This document shows, one piece after another, positions 36,764 to 46,711 of a stretch of 64,000 bases of DNA. The DNA is from Janthinobacterium rivuli (GTDB lineage: Bacteria; Pseudomonadota; Gammaproteobacteria; Burkholderiales; Burkholderiaceae_D). Position numbers and translations under genes: made by a program. The notes beneath the pieces were generated by a model. The model searched no databases and was not told the origin of the DNA. It worked only from the letters and a program-made list of their open reading frames with translations. Each line of letters begins with the position of its first letter. The stretch's first letter is position 1. Location of the stretch: positions 1 to 64,000 of the forward strand of contig NZ_WFLJ01000022.1 of NCBI RefSeq assembly GCF_009208735.1. The letters are read 5' to 3'.

Positions 36764-37930
36764 TTACTTCAGGCCGGCGGCATCGCGCAGCAGGGCGACC
36801 TTGTCCGTGCGTTCCCACGTGAATTCCGGCTCTTCGCGGCCGAAATGGCCGTAGGCGGCGCTCTTCTGGTAGATCGGGCGCAGCAGGTCGAGCATTTGCA
36901 CGATGCCCTTCGGGCGCAGGTCGAAGTGTTCCAGCACCAGCTTGGCGATTTGCTCATCGGGAATGACGCCCGTGCCTTCCGTGTAGACGGTGATGTTGAT
37001 CGGCTTGGCCACGCCGATGGCGTAGCTGACCTGCACCTGGCATTGGCGCGCCAGGCCGGCCGCGACGATGTTTTTCGCCACGTAACGGGCCGCGTAGGCT
37101 GCCGAACGGTCGACTTTCGACGGGTCCTTGCCCGAGAACGCGCCGCCGCCGTGCGGGGCTGCGCCGCCGTAGGTGTCGACGATGATCTTGCGACCGGTCA
37201 AGCCGCAATCGCCTTGCGGACCGCCGATGACGAAACGGCCCGTCGGATTAACGAGGAAAATGGTGTCATTCAGCCATTCGCGCGGCAGGATGGGCTTGAT
37301 GATCTCTTCGATCACGGCTTCCTTGATTTGCGCGTGCGAGATTTCCGGCGCATGCTGGGTCGACAGCACGACCGTGTGCACGCCGACGGGGCGGCCATCG
37401 ACGTAGCGCAGGGTCACTTGCGATTTCGCATCCGGACGCAGCCATGGCAGACGGCCATCCTTGCGCAGTTGCGACTGGCGCTCGACCAGGCGGTGCGCGT
37501 AGTGGATGGCGGCAGGCATCAGCTCGGCCGTTTCATCGCAGGCGTAGCCAAACATCAGGCCCTGATCGCCGGCGCCTTGATCCAGGTCAATGCCCGCACC
37601 TTCATCGACGCCTTGCGCGATGTCCGGCGACTGCTTGTCATAGGCCACCAGCACGGCGCAACCCTTGTAGTCGATGCCGTATTCCGTGTTGTCGTAGCCG
37701 ATACGTTTGATGGTTTCGCGCGCAACTTGAATATAATCCACATTGGCGTGCGTGGTGATCTCGCCAGCCAGCACCACCAGACCGGTGTTGCACAGGGTTT
37801 CGGCTGCCACACGGGCGGTCGGGTCCTGGGTCAGGATGGCGTCAAGGATGGCGTCGGAAATTTGATCGGCAACCTTGTCGGGATGGCCTTCCGAGACGGA
37901 TTCGGAAGTGAAGAGATAGTCGTTTGACAT
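36764..37930 (-). CDS. metK: S-adenosylmethionine synthase
   Basis: A 388-aa enzyme making SAM from methionine and ATP. The N-terminus [20 protein letters not shown], the signature [12 protein letters not shown] and the P-loop-like [19 protein letters not shown] are all intact. AGGAGC lies 6 bases before the ATG. The leader holds a 7-bp hairpin (37962-37990). It is divergent from the LpxL-type genes and, with ahcY and metF nearby, completes most of the activated methyl cycle. Confidence 0.97.
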   Translation of the reverse strand: MSNDYLFTSESVSEGHPDKVADQISDAILDAILTQDPTARVAAETLCNTGLVVLAGEITTHANVDYIQVARETIKRIGYDNTEYGIDYKGCAVLVAYDKQSPDIAQGVDEGAGIDLDQGAGDQGLMFGYACDETAELMPAAIHYAHRLVERQSQLRKDGRLPWLRPDAKSQVTLRYVDGRPVGVHTVVLSTQHAPEISHAQIKEAVIEEIIKPILPREWLNDTIFLVNPTGRFVIGGPQGDCGLTGRKIIVDTYGGAAPHGGGAFSGKDPSKVDRSAAYAARYVAKNIVAAGLARQCQVQVSYAIGVAKPINITVYTEGTGVIPDEQIAKLVLEHFDLRPKGIVQMLDLLRPIYQKSAAYGHFGREEPEFTWERTDKVALLRDAAGLK

Positions 37931-37961
37931 TGCAAGCTCCTGTTTACTATGTGAATGTTCT

Positions 37962-37990
37962 GTCGCAGTAAAGAGGATTTTGCCTGCGAC
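37962..37990 (-). promoter_or_regulatory. Hairpin in the metK leader
   Basis: GTCGCAG and CTGCGAC are exact complements separated by 15 nt, ending 31 bp upstream of the metK ATG. It could be a leader RNA structure or a protein-binding dyad. It does not match a SAM riboswitch class I can recall. Confidence 0.4.
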
Positions 37991-38118
37991 GCTTTAGCGA
38001 GATTTATATTCCGCATCGCAAGTTGTCTATTAACTCAGCGGTTACTGCATACGTGGTATTTTACGCTTCTTAAAAAATTTTGGCACGGCAACACGCCATT
38101 CCTGGAAACAGCTTATAC

Positions 38119-38988
38119 ATGTTAGTCCCAATTTTCCGCTTTTTATCCATCTTTCCCCTGCCGGTTCTGCATGGCCTGGGCGCTGCGCTCGGCTGGGTGA
38201 TTTACGCCATTTCCCCATCCTACCGTCGCCGCATGCGCGAGAACATGCAGGGTGCGGGGTTTTCGCAACACTTGCACACAGCTGTGGCCGAAGCAGGCAA
38301 GAGCGTGCTGGAATTGCCGTTCATCTGGTGCGCGCCAGCCGCGCGCGTGGCGCGCCATGCGACGGTGGAAAACTGGGAACTGGTGGAAAAAGCGCTGCAA
38401 CATGGCCGCGGCATCGTCTTCCTGACGCCGCACCTGGGCTGCTTTGAAATCGTCGCCCAGCAAATCGCGCTGCGCACGCCGCTCACCGTGATGTACCGTC
38501 CGCCCAAGCGCGCCGCCTTGAAGCCGCTGATCGAAGGAGCGCGCGCGCGCGAAAACCTGATGCTGGCGCCGGCCAATATGTCGGGCGTGCGCATCTTCGC
38601 CAAATGCCTGAAAAAGGGCCAGCCCATCGGCCTGTTGCCCGACCAGGTGCCGCAGGAAGGTGAGGGCGTGTGGGCCGATTTCTTCGGCCGCCCGGCCTAC
38701 ACCATGACCCTGCCGGCCAAGCTGGCGCAGATGGGCGGCGCCGAAGTCATCATCACCTACGCCGAACGCCTGCCGGGCGGACGCGGCTATGTCGTGCATT
38801 TCGTGCCGTTTACCGATTCCCTCGACAGTACCTCGGCCGAGCAGGCGCGCACCATCAATGCCGCCATGGAACAATTGATCGCGCGCAGCCCGGCGCAATA
38901 CCTGTGGAGCTACAACCGCTATAAGGTGCCGCGCGGCGCGCCGCCGCCCTCGCCCGCCACGCCCGAGGCGGTCAAGGAGCAGGCATGA
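38119..38988 (+). CDS. LpxL/HtrB-type lysophospholipid (lipid A) acyltransferase
   Basis: A 289-aa inner membrane protein with one N-terminal membrane anchor (FRFLSIFPLPVLHGLGAALG). The catalytic HX4D/E motif is HLGCFE in FLTPHLGCFEIVAQ, followed by the family's VMYRPPKR block and the LPDQVPQEGEGVWADFFGRPAY block. It should transfer an acyl chain from acyl-ACP to a lipid A precursor. The ATG at 38119 is preferred over an upstream TTG. It overlaps the next gene by ATGA, giving a translationally coupled pair of related enzymes. Confidence 0.9.
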   Translation: MLVPIFRFLSIFPLPVLHGLGAALGWVIYAISPSYRRRMRENMQGAGFSQHLHTAVAEAGKSVLELPFIWCAPAARVARHATVENWELVEKALQHGRGIVFLTPHLGCFEIVAQQIALRTPLTVMYRPPKRAALKPLIEGARARENLMLAPANMSGVRIFAKCLKKGQPIGLLPDQVPQEGEGVWADFFGRPAYTMTLPAKLAQMGGAEVIITYAERLPGGRGYVVHFVPFTDSLDSTSAEQARTINAAMEQLIARSPAQYLWSYNRYKVPRGAPPPSPATPEAVKEQA

Positions 38989-39860
38989 GACTGCTGATCG
39001 CCTTCATGTGGCTGCTGCACTGGCTGCCCTTGCCCATCCTCGGCCGTTTCGGCGTGGCCGTCGGCAGCGTGCTGTTCATCGCCATGCCCACGCGGCGCAA
39101 GATTGCCCTGACGAATCTGCGCCTGTGCATGCCGGAACTGACGGAAGCCGAGCGCGTGGCGCTGGCGCGCCAGCATTTCCAGGCCTACTCGCGCAGCGTG
39201 TGGGAACGCAGCATCCTGTGGTGGTCGTCGGAAGAACGCCTGAACCGCCTGATCAAAAAGGTGCCCGCCTTCCCGGGCCAGCAGATCGCGGCCAAGCCGA
39301 CCATCCTGCTGTGCCCGCACTTCGTCTGTCTCGACGTGGCCGGCGCCGCCACGGCCATGGAAATTTCCGCCTCGTCGATGTATGTGCAGCAAAAGAACGC
39401 CGCCTTCGACCAGGCCTTGCGCAACGGCCGTTCGCGCTTCAAGCCGCCCAAGCTGTTTACGCGCCAGGACGGCATCAAGACGATCCTGCGCGCGCTGCGC
39501 GACGGCTTGCCGTATTTCATGCTGCCGGACATGGATTTCGGCGAGAAGGATGCGGAATTCGTGCCCTTCTTCGGCGTGCCCGCCGCCACCCTGACGGCCA
39601 CGGCGCGCCTGGCGCTGGCCGCCAAGGCGCAAGTCATTCCCGTCATCGCCACCTTCCTGCCCAATTACCAGGGCTGGCAAGTGACCTATTACCCGGCGTG
39701 GGACGATTATCCGGGCGACGACATCACGGCCGCCACGCGCCGCATGAACGAATTCATCGAAGAGCGCGTGCGCGAAGCGCCGGCCGAATATTTCTGGACG
39801 CATAAGCGCTTCAAGACGCGTCCGGAAGGCGAAGCATCGTTCTACAACCAGCACAAGTGA
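38985..39860 (+). CDS. Second LpxL/HtrB-type acyltransferase
   Basis: A 291-aa homologue of the preceding protein, with an N-terminal anchor ([21 protein letters not shown]) and the catalytic motif HFVCLD in [12 protein letters not shown], then MYVQQKN and [22 protein letters not shown]. The two genes probably add the two secondary acyl chains of lipid A; which does which cannot be told. dapF follows after 11 bp, so the three probably share a transcript. Confidence 0.9.
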   Translation: MRLLIAFMWLLHWLPLPILGRFGVAVGSVLFIAMPTRRKIALTNLRLCMPELTEAERVALARQHFQAYSRSVWERSILWWSSEERLNRLIKKVPAFPGQQIAAKPTILLCPHFVCLDVAGAATAMEISASSMYVQQKNAAFDQALRNGRSRFKPPKLFTRQDGIKTILRALRDGLPYFMLPDMDFGEKDAEFVPFFGVPAATLTATARLALAAKAQVIPVIATFLPNYQGWQVTYYPAWDDYPGDDITAATRRMNEFIEERVREAPAEYFWTHKRFKTRPEGEASFYNQHK

Positions 39861-39871
39861 TACGGCACACC

Positions 39872-40735
39872 ATGAAACTCCAATTTACCAAAATGCATGG
39901 CGCCGGCAATGACTTCATCGTCATCGACGCCATCCATCAAGAGATCAACTTCACGCCGGCCCAGTGGCAGCGCCTGGCCGACCGCCGTTTCGGCATCGGC
40001 GCCGACCAGATCCTCGTGGTGGAAAAGCCGCGCCTGCCCGGCTGCGACTTCCGCTACCGCATCTACAACAACGATGGCGGCGAAGTCGAGCAATGCGGCA
40101 ACGGCGCGCGCGCCTTCGTCAAGTTCGTCAGCGAAAAAGGGCTATCGAACAAGGACTGCATCCGTGTGGAAACCATGGCCGGCATCATTTCTCCGCGCCT
40201 GGAACCCGATGGCAGCATCACGGTCGACATGGGCGCGCCGGTGCTCGAACCCGCGCTGGTGCCTTTCGATGCTGCGGGCCTGGACGGTGTCGCGCAAGGC
40301 AACGACACCGTGTGGCCACTGGACCTGGCACTGCCGGGCAACGATACAACCGTGCTGGTATCCGTCGTCTCGATGGGCAATCCGCACGCCGTGCAAGTGG
40401 TTGACGATGTCGATGCGCAAGACCTGGAACAATCGGGTCCGCGCATCGAGCATCACCCGCGCTTTCCCCGCCGGGTCAACGCCGGCTACATGCAGATCGT
40501 CGACCGCCAGCACGTGAAACTGCGCGTGTTTGAACGGGGCGCGGGGGAAACCCTGGCCTGCGGCACGGGCGCTTGCGCCGCCGCCGTGGCCGGCATCCTG
40601 CGCGGCTTGCTCGATTCTCCCGTGCGCATCAGCGCGCGCGGCGGCGAACTGTCGATCGCCTGGCAAGGTCCGGGCCATCCCGTCCTGATGACGGGCCCGG
40701 CCGTGACCGTGTTCGAAGGCACGATCGAGCTGTAA
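39872..40735 (+). CDS. dapF: Diaminopimelate epimerase
   Basis: A 287-aa racemase converting LL- to meso-diaminopimelate for lysine and peptidoglycan. Both catalytic cysteines are present, in [10 protein letters not shown] and [11 protein letters not shown], and the N-terminus [13 protein letters not shown] is typical. The start at 39872 gives this N-terminus; the open frame begins five codons earlier without support. DUF484 and xerC, often adjacent to dapF in proteobacteria, lie 3 kb further on, separated here by a repeat-protein gene and a porin. Confidence 0.95.
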   Translation: MKLQFTKMHGAGNDFIVIDAIHQEINFTPAQWQRLADRRFGIGADQILVVEKPRLPGCDFRYRIYNNDGGEVEQCGNGARAFVKFVSEKGLSNKDCIRVETMAGIISPRLEPDGSITVDMGAPVLEPALVPFDAAGLDGVAQGNDTVWPLDLALPGNDTTVLVSVVSMGNPHAVQVVDDVDAQDLEQSGPRIEHHPRFPRRVNAGYMQIVDRQHVKLRVFERGAGETLACGTGACAAAVAGILRGLLDSPVRISARGGELSIAWQGPGHPVLMTGPAVTVFEGTIEL

Positions 40736-40746
40736 GCGATGAAAAG

Positions 40747-42249
40747 TCAGGCCGCCAGGAACTGCTGTTCCTGCGCGACATCAAGTTCGGCCAGGTAGCA
40801 CTTCAGGCGATACAGGCGCTGCCGATAATTGCCTTCCGGCCCCGCCACGCCGCAATCGACGCGCTCGAACAGGCGCACCACCTGATCGAGCAGCTGGCGC
40901 TCCTGCGCCGTGCGGATCAGCACGAGGCGCCGCTTGCCGCGCCCATGCGTGGCGCTGATGTCGATCAACAGACAATGTCCCTGGTCGGCCGTGTGGATAT
41001 CGAGCAGCAGCGCCTCGGCACGCGACAGGTGAAAGCAGCGCGCCAGCGCCAGGCGCGCCGCCAGCAAGGGGTGGCTCTGGCTCAGTAGCCGCAAATGCCC
41101 GTCGGCCTGCAGCGCGGCGCACTGGCCCCAGTCGCCGGGTTCGCCTTGCGGCGCGATCTTCGCCAGCGCCGCCTCCGCTTCACGGCTGCCTTGCGCCTGC
41201 GCCTGCAGCAGCCAGTACGCGGCCCGCACATCGTTGTTGACGCCGTCGCGGCGATTGCGCCAGGCATGCATGCCGCATTCGAGCTGGGCCGGGCCATGCC
41301 CCAGGTCGGCGGCACGTTCCAGGCAGGAATAGGCTTCGACCACATTGCGCTGGGAAAATTCCGGTTTCGTGTAGATGCGCGACAGCACGAACCACGCTTC
41401 CGCCAGTCCCTGCTCGCCAGCCTGCGTCAACCAGCGCACGGCCCGCTTGAAATTGGCCGCGCCGTTGCGCGTGGCCAGCCGCTGGCCCTGCGCATCCATG
41501 CGCGCATAGCCAAGCCCCAGCTCCAGCTGCGCCGTGCGGTCGCCGCCATGCGCGGCCAGCTCGCAACACTGCCAGCCTTCGGCATCGCCGCCAGGCGCCA
41601 AGGCCTGGGCGCAACGCGACAGCAACTGCACCTGCTGCGCCTCGAGGGCGATCGTGCGCGCCCCGGCCGCGGCCTGGCGCTGCAGCAACTCGCGCGCCAG
41701 CGGCAAGCCTTGCGACAGGAAGCCGGCATGGTTGCCCTGGCTCCATGCCTGCTCCAGCCAGGCGTACAACGGCGCGTCGCCATCGAGAACGTGCTCGCCA
41801 GCAAGGCTGGTGTCCGGCCCGGCAGCGGCAAGTGCCCCCTCTTGCATGGACAACAACCATTGTGCATCGGGCAATCCGGCCCGTACGGCCGCATCCAGCG
41901 CCACGCGCGCCTTGGCGCGCAAGGCTTCACTATGGCTGGCCGCATTACCGAGCACCAGTTGCGCCAGCACCAGGCCCGCCTGCACCAGGCCCGCATCGAA
42001 CGCCTGCGCGTAATAGGGAATCAACGCCTTGGCGGCCGGTTGCGCCACTTCGAACGGCACGTGCGTACCGATCAGCAAGCACGCTTCCTGACTATCCTCC
42101 TGGGCCGCCCGCGCCAGCCAGTGCAAGGCGGTGGGCAGGCTTTGCGGCACCCCCTGTCCAAACAGATACACCCGCCCCAACGCCAGCTGGCAAGCGACAT
42201 CGCCCGCGCGTGCCCCCTTGATCAATCCTAATGTTTCGCGATTTGCCAT
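40747..42249 (-). CDS. SEL1/TPR-type repeat protein
   Basis: A 500-aa Ala/Leu-rich protein with several SEL1-like repeats: ACQLALGRVYLFGQGVPQSLPTAL-type near the N-terminus, TAQLELGLGYARMDAQG, AEAWFVLSRIYTKPEF and GPAQLECGMHAWRNRRDGVN. No signal peptide or enzyme motif is seen. The last ~130 residues (from about 375) are a different region with HPLLAARLALARCFHLSRAEALLLD and a strand-rich stretch, possibly a small effector domain. Function is unknown. The ATG at 42249 is chosen over an upstream TTG. It converges on dapF with 11 bp between. Confidence 0.8.
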   Translation of the reverse strand: MANRETLGLIKGARAGDVACQLALGRVYLFGQGVPQSLPTALHWLARAAQEDSQEACLLIGTHVPFEVAQPAAKALIPYYAQAFDAGLVQAGLVLAQLVLGNAASHSEALRAKARVALDAAVRAGLPDAQWLLSMQEGALAAAGPDTSLAGEHVLDGDAPLYAWLEQAWSQGNHAGFLSQGLPLARELLQRQAAAGARTIALEAQQVQLLSRCAQALAPGGDAEGWQCCELAAHGGDRTAQLELGLGYARMDAQGQRLATRNGAANFKRAVRWLTQAGEQGLAEAWFVLSRIYTKPEFSQRNVVEAYSCLERAADLGHGPAQLECGMHAWRNRRDGVNNDVRAAYWLLQAQAQGSREAEAALAKIAPQGEPGDWGQCAALQADGHLRLLSQSHPLLAARLALARCFHLSRAEALLLDIHTADQGHCLLIDISATHGRGKRRLVLIRTAQERQLLDQVVRLFERVDCGVAGPEGNYRQRLYRLKCYLAELDVAQEQQFLAA

Positions 42250-42663
42250 CGATTCTCGATATTGAGTCAATGATTCTAATAATAGTGAGCCGTCTCCAGG
42301 CCCATCAACGCAGGCCGTCCCTTAGTGTAACGTCCTTGTGTCACAAATCCGACTAAGCCGGCTGAAGAACTTGATTCAACGCAACAATGCCCTGGCCCGG
42401 ACGCGCCAAGATGGCAAGGCGCGGCTGGTGTGCGATGGGGAAACGCGTGCCCCCGGCACAGGATCGGCAGAAACCGCGCGTTACAAAAATACAACAGGGG
42501 CATGCTGTTATGCCGCTTTTCACCAATCTTTTCACGCACATTTGACCAATCCCGCACGTCTTGCGCGCCGACGAATTAAGGTTCATTCATCGAAACGCGA
42601 CAGTTAGCGTGTTTCAATCTGCTCGGATCTCGGACGGAACTCACTTTTAATAGGGAATAAGAC
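42250..42663. other. Intergenic region between the SEL1 gene and the porin
   Basis: These 414 bp separate two divergently read genes and must hold both promoters and the porin leader. I find no convincing gene; short open frames in it have no ribosome site or recognisable product. No clear -35/-10 pair was found. The porin ribosome site is AATAGGGAATAAGAC just before 42664. Confidence 0.5.
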
Positions 42664-43683
42664 ATGAAAAAATCACTCGTTGCCCTCGCACTCTTCGGCG
42701 CCTTTGCCGCCACCGCACAAGCGCAGTCGTCCGTCCAAATCTACGGCACGATCGATGCAGGCCTGGGCAAATTGACTGGTGAAACCACCAAAGTCACCAA
42801 GCGCGACAACAACAAGCTGGGCTTCAAGGGCACGGAAGATCTGGGCAATGGCTTGAAAGCGATTTTCCAACTGGAGATTCGCTATGAATCCGATACCGGC
42901 ACGCTGGAAAACAACGCCCGTCCCCTGTTCCAGGGTCAAAGCCGCGTCGGCCTGCAAGGCGACTTCGGTACCGTGCGCCTGGGCCGTGGCCTGACCGCCT
43001 TCCAGGAATCGAGCACCGCGTTCGAACCATGGTCGGGCATGCCGACGACCGCCGGTTTCCAGACCGACATCACGGTAGCGGCCTATAGCAGCGATCCGCT
43101 GAGCGCGCCAGGCAACTCGAAAAACCGCTTCTCGAACGCCGTCTTCTACAACTCGCCAGTCTTCAGCGGCTTCCAGATCAACGCCACCGTCGCCGCCAAG
43201 GAAGCCAATGGCAACTTAGCCGTCGCTGCCACGGCAGCGAACCGCGCCGTACCGCTCAATGCCGTGCCAGAGGTGAGCCCGTACTCGGTGTCGGCCACGT
43301 ACAACAACGCGCAATTCGCCGCCATGGCCGCCTACGAGCGCAATGCGCTGGAAGCGAAACTGTGGTCGGTTGCCGCATCGTTCAATCCAATCACGGAACT
43401 GAAACTGATGGCGTCGTACCAGCATCAGGATGACAGCAAGTTCAAGATCACCAATACCGACACCAAGGCATGGCTGATCGGCGCCAACTACGACGTCGGC
43501 CCAGGCAAGATCCGCGCTGGCTACGGTCAAAAAACACCGGATGGCGTGGTCAAGACCAAGCAGGCATCGCTGGGCTACGACTACAACCTGTCGAAGCGCA
43601 CCTACCTGTACGCGGACATCTCGAACCGCAAAGCAGACGTTTCGAAGACCTACATCGGTCTGGGCGTACACCACAACTTCTAA
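42664..43683 (+). CDS. Gram-negative porin (betaproteobacterial type)
   Basis: A 339-aa outer membrane protein. The signal peptide KKSLVALALFGAFAATAQAQ is followed by SSVQIYGTIDAGL, the standard first strand of betaproteobacterial trimeric porins. Also visible are LGFKGTEDLGNGLKAIFQLE, SRVGLQGDFGTVRLGRGL and a C-terminal strand YIGLGVHHNF ending in Phe, as needed for barrel assembly. It should admit small hydrophilic solutes. A terminator follows at 43731. Confidence 0.96.
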   Translation: MKKSLVALALFGAFAATAQAQSSVQIYGTIDAGLGKLTGETTKVTKRDNNKLGFKGTEDLGNGLKAIFQLEIRYESDTGTLENNARPLFQGQSRVGLQGDFGTVRLGRGLTAFQESSTAFEPWSGMPTTAGFQTDITVAAYSSDPLSAPGNSKNRFSNAVFYNSPVFSGFQINATVAAKEANGNLAVAATAANRAVPLNAVPEVSPYSVSATYNNAQFAAMAAYERNALEAKLWSVAASFNPITELKLMASYQHQDDSKFKITNTDTKAWLIGANYDVGPGKIRAGYGQKTPDGVVKTKQASLGYDYNLSKRTYLYADISNRKADVSKTYIGLGVHHNF

Positions 43684-43730
43684 TGCTCCACCAGTCACCC
43701 GCCACGGGTGATTGCTGAGCTAAGAATACA

Positions 43731-43760
43731 AAGCGGCATGGGCAACCATGCCGCTTTTTT
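43731..43760 (+). terminator. Rho-independent terminator of the porin gene
   Basis: AAGCGGCATG-GGCAAC-CATGCCGCTT followed by TTTT, 47 bp after the porin stop. Confidence 0.92.
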
Positions 43761-43862
43761 CATGCGCGCGCGGAAAATGCATCGGCGCCGTCCCCTTTGC
43801 GCCTATGCCGCCGCACTCTCGGTTAGAATGAAGCGTTCATCCTTCACTGACAGATATTCTCA

Positions 43863-44540
43863 ATGACCGCCACACTCGATTCCAGCACCGTCGCCCAGTA
43901 CCTGAGCGAGCATCCGAATTTCTTCGAAGAGCATACCGCCCTGCTCGGTGAGGTCAAGCTGAGCAGCCCGCTGACGGGACGCACGATCTCGCTGCAGGAG
44001 CGGCAGATGGAAGTGATGCGCGACAAGTACAAGGCGCTGGAATTGCGCATGTCCAAGCTGAGCCGCCTGGCCGAGGAAAATGGCGATATCGCCAGCAAAT
44101 TCCACGGCTGGAACCAGGCCATGCTGCAAGTGCGCAACGATGCGGACATGCCGCGCGTGCTGGTCGACGCCTTGCAAGGCAACTTCGACGTGCCCTATGT
44201 CAGCCTGCGCCTGTGGCAAGTGCTGCCGGAACACGCCGACGGCTGGTTCACGGAAGATGTGACGGCCGACGTGCGCATGTTCGCCAACAGCCTGCAAGCG
44301 CCATATTGCGGCAGCAACCGCGATTTCGAAGCCGTGCACTGGCTGCAGGCCGACAAGATCGAATCGACCGTCATGATCGCCCTGCGCGCGCCGAACACCA
44401 CGGGCACCTTCGGCTTGCTGGTGCTCGGCTCGCCCGACAGCGAACGTTTTACCTCCAGCATGGGCACCGATTTCCTCGTGCACATCGGCGCCACGGCCAG
44501 CGCCGCCCTGGCCGCGCTGCGCGCCGGCTCGCCTGCCTGA
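43863..44540 (+). CDS. DUF484 family protein
   Basis: A 225-aa GAF-like protein. The N-terminal part VAQYLSEHPNFFEEHTALL and VSLQERQMEVMRDKYKALE-like coiled region are typical of DUF484, followed by a GAF-like domain ending FLVHIGATASAALAAL. Function is unknown, but the gene is regularly located before xerC in proteobacteria, as here with a 7-bp gap, suggesting a role near chromosome segregation or cell division. Confidence 0.9.
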   Translation: MTATLDSSTVAQYLSEHPNFFEEHTALLGEVKLSSPLTGRTISLQERQMEVMRDKYKALELRMSKLSRLAEENGDIASKFHGWNQAMLQVRNDADMPRVLVDALQGNFDVPYVSLRLWQVLPEHADGWFTEDVTADVRMFANSLQAPYCGSNRDFEAVHWLQADKIESTVMIALRAPNTTGTFGLLVLGSPDSERFTSSMGTDFLVHIGATASAALAALRAGSPA

Positions 44541-44547
44541 ACACGCC

Positions 44548-45495
44548 ATGACTGCGGCGCGCGGCAAGGCCGAGTGGCTGGGCGCCTATCTGGCGCAGCT
44601 GGCCACGCAGCGCAAGCTGTCGCCGCATACGCTCGACGCCTACGGGCGCGACCTGCGCGCCTTGCAGGAACTGAGCGGCGATACGCCCTGGACGGCGCTG
44701 GCGCACAACGACGTGCGCCGCTACACGGCCAAGCTGCATGCCGGCGGCCTCGACCCGCGTTCGATCGCCCGCAAGCTGTCGTCGTGGCGTGGCTTTTACA
44801 ACTGGCTCAGCGGTGAAACGGCACTCGACGCCAATCCCGTCGACGGCATCCGCGCCCCCAAGCGGGCCAAGACATTACCCAAAGCCCTGTCGGTGGACGA
44901 TGCCGTGCGCCTCGTGGCGCCCGCGCAACACCAGCAAGGCGCCGCCGAACCGGAGCAGCTGTGCAACCGCGCCATGTTCGAGCTGCTGTATTCGAGCGGC
45001 TTGCGCGTCTCTGAACTGACCAGCCTGGATACCCATTACTGCAAGGCCGAGGACGGCCGGGAAGCCTCGCTGGGCTGGCTCGACATGGCCAGCTTCGAAG
45101 TCATCGTCACAGGCAAGGGCAGCAAGATGCGCAAGGTGCCGGTCGGCAAGGCGGCTCTCGTGGCGCTGTCCAGCTGGCTGGCCGTGCGCCCGCCGGCAAG
45201 CGATGGCAGCGCCGCCCTGTTTCTCAGCACGCGCGGCACGCGCATCTCGCCCCGCGTGCTGCAGCTGCGCCTGAAGGCGCACGCGCTGGCAACGGACATT
45301 CCCGCCAACGTGCACCCGCACGTGCTGCGCCACTCGTTCGCTTCGCACGTGCTGCAATCGTCGGGCGACCTGCGCGCCGTGCAGGAAATGCTGGGCCATT
45401 CCAGCATCACCTCGACCCAGGTCTATACGGCCCTCGATTTCCAGCACCTGGCCCATGTATACGACCAGGCGCACCCGCGCGCCAAGGTGAAGTAG
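44548..45495 (+). CDS. xerC: Tyrosine recombinase XerC
   Basis: A 315-aa site-specific recombinase that with XerD resolves chromosome dimers at dif. The catalytic set is complete: Arg in SGLRVSELTSL, Lys in TGKGSKMRKVP, HPHVLRHSF (HxxR), LGHSS and the nucleophile Tyr in STQVYTALDF. The SAM-like N-terminal domain is seen at LSPHTLDAYGRDLRAL. It is the housekeeping enzyme rather than an integrase: length, DUF484 linkage and the lack of mobile genes support this. No dif site was found in the window. Confidence 0.93.
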   Translation: MTAARGKAEWLGAYLAQLATQRKLSPHTLDAYGRDLRALQELSGDTPWTALAHNDVRRYTAKLHAGGLDPRSIARKLSSWRGFYNWLSGETALDANPVDGIRAPKRAKTLPKALSVDDAVRLVAPAQHQQGAAEPEQLCNRAMFELLYSSGLRVSELTSLDTHYCKAEDGREASLGWLDMASFEVIVTGKGSKMRKVPVGKAALVALSSWLAVRPPASDGSAALFLSTRGTRISPRVLQLRLKAHALATDIPANVHPHVLRHSFASHVLQSSGDLRAVQEMLGHSSITSTQVYTALDFQHLAHVYDQAHPRAKVK

Positions 45496-45547
45496 GCAGC
45501 CGCGCCAGTGGGGCAGCCTGATCCATATCAAGCGGATGGGCGCGTAT

Positions 45548-45577
45548 TTGCAAGCTTTTGCAAAATTCCGGCATAAT
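45548..45577 (+). promoter_or_regulatory. Probable promoter of the CobW-family gene
   Basis: TTGCAA (45548-45553), an 18-bp spacer and CATAAT (45572-45577) lie about 58 bp before the ATG. TTGCAA is repeated 11 bases later (TTGCAA at 45559-45564), which could be part of an operator. Confidence 0.6.
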
Positions 45578-45634
45578 CGTCCGCATTCTTCCGCTTGCGC
45601 GGCGGCACCACCGATTACAGCATAGGCATCCTTC

Positions 45635-46711
45635 ATGGCACTGATTCCAACCACCATCCTCACCGGTTTCCTGGGCGCCGGCAAAACCACCTTGCTCAAC
45701 CGCATACTGCAGGAAGAGCATGGCATGCGCATCGCCGTGATCGAAAACGAGTTTGGCCAGGAAAACATCGATAACGAGATCCTGGTGCAGGACAGCAACG
45801 AACACATCATCGAGATGAACAACGGCTGCATCTGCTGCACCGTGCGCGGCGACCTGATCGTGGGCCTCACGGAACTGGCGCGCAAGCGCGACGCCGGCTT
45901 GCTGGCGTTCGACCGCGTCGTCATCGAAACGACGGGCCTGGCCAATCCCGGCCCCGTGGCGCAAACCTTCTTTGTCGACGAGGAAGTGGGCAGCCACTAC
46001 ATGCTCGACGCCATCCTCACGGTGGTCGATGCCCGTCATGCGATGAAGCAACTCGATGAATACGAGGAAGCCCAGCGGCAAGTGGGCTTCGCCGACAAGC
46101 TGCTGCTGTCGAAAACCGACCTCGTCAGTGAAGAAGACGTGGCCGCGCTGACGCGCCGCCTGAAGCGCATCAACCCGCGCGCGCCCATCGCCAAAGTCGA
46201 TTTCGGCCGCGCGCCGCTGGCCGAGGTGCTCGACATTCGCGGCTTCAACCTGAATGAAAAGCTGGAACTGGACCCGGATTTCCTGGCCACGGAAACGGCG
46301 CACGTGCATGATCATGACCATGCGCACGGCCACGAGCACAAGCACGCACACGAGCACAGCGACACCTGCGCCACCGACTGCGGCCATGCCGACCACCACC
46401 ATGCGCAGCACAGCGACGATATCGCCGCCTTCGTTTTCAAGAGCACGCAACCGTTCGACAGCGCCAAGCTCGACGAGTTCCTCGGCGGCCTGGTGCAAGT
46501 GTATGGCCCGCGCATGCTGCGCTACAAGGGCGTGCTGCTGATGCAGGGCGCCGAACGCAAGGTGGTCTTCCAGGGCGTGCACCAGCTGATGGGCAGCGAC
46601 CTGGGCGCCAAATGGGGCGAAAACGAAGTGCGCGGCAGCAAAATGGTGTTTATTGGCAAGAATCTACCAAAAGACATTTTTATTCGCGGACTCGAACAAT
46701 GTTTGGTATAA
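45635..46711 (+). CDS. CobW/COG0523 family GTPase, probable metal chaperone
   Basis: A 358-aa G3E GTPase. The Walker A motif is GFLGAGKTT (11-19), the metal-binding CxCC is GCICC (Cys65, 67, 68), and SKTDLVSEED is the guanine-specificity element. Residues ~223-268 are a His-rich stretch (HVHDHDHAHGHEHKHAHEH, then HADHHHAQH), suited to hold zinc, nickel or cobalt. A CobW C-terminal domain follows. It probably delivers metal, most likely zinc, to client enzymes. dksA lies downstream after a 481-bp gap. I saw no obvious Zur box. Confidence 0.92.
   Translation: MALIPTTILTGFLGAGKTTLLNRILQEEHGMRIAVIENEFGQENIDNEILVQDSNEHIIEMNNGCICCTVRGDLIVGLTELARKRDAGLLAFDRVVIETTGLANPGPVAQTFFVDEEVGSHYMLDAILTVVDARHAMKQLDEYEEAQRQVGFADKLLLSKTDLVSEEDVAALTRRLKRINPRAPIAKVDFGRAPLAEVLDIRGFNLNEKLELDPDFLATETAHVHDHDHAHGHEHKHAHEHSDTCATDCGHADHHHAQHSDDIAAFVFKSTQPFDSAKLDEFLGGLVQVYGPRMLRYKGVLLMQGAERKVVFQGVHQLMGSDLGAKWGENEVRGSKMVFIGKNLPKDIFIRGLEQCLV

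Noticed and set aside
42338-42607. 89-codon open frame upstream of the porin
   Set aside because: No ribosome site, and a second shadow frame overlaps it on the other strand; treated as intergenic.
44548-45495. Integrase of a mobile element
   Set aside because: Length, DUF484 linkage and lack of mobile genes identify it as housekeeping xerC.
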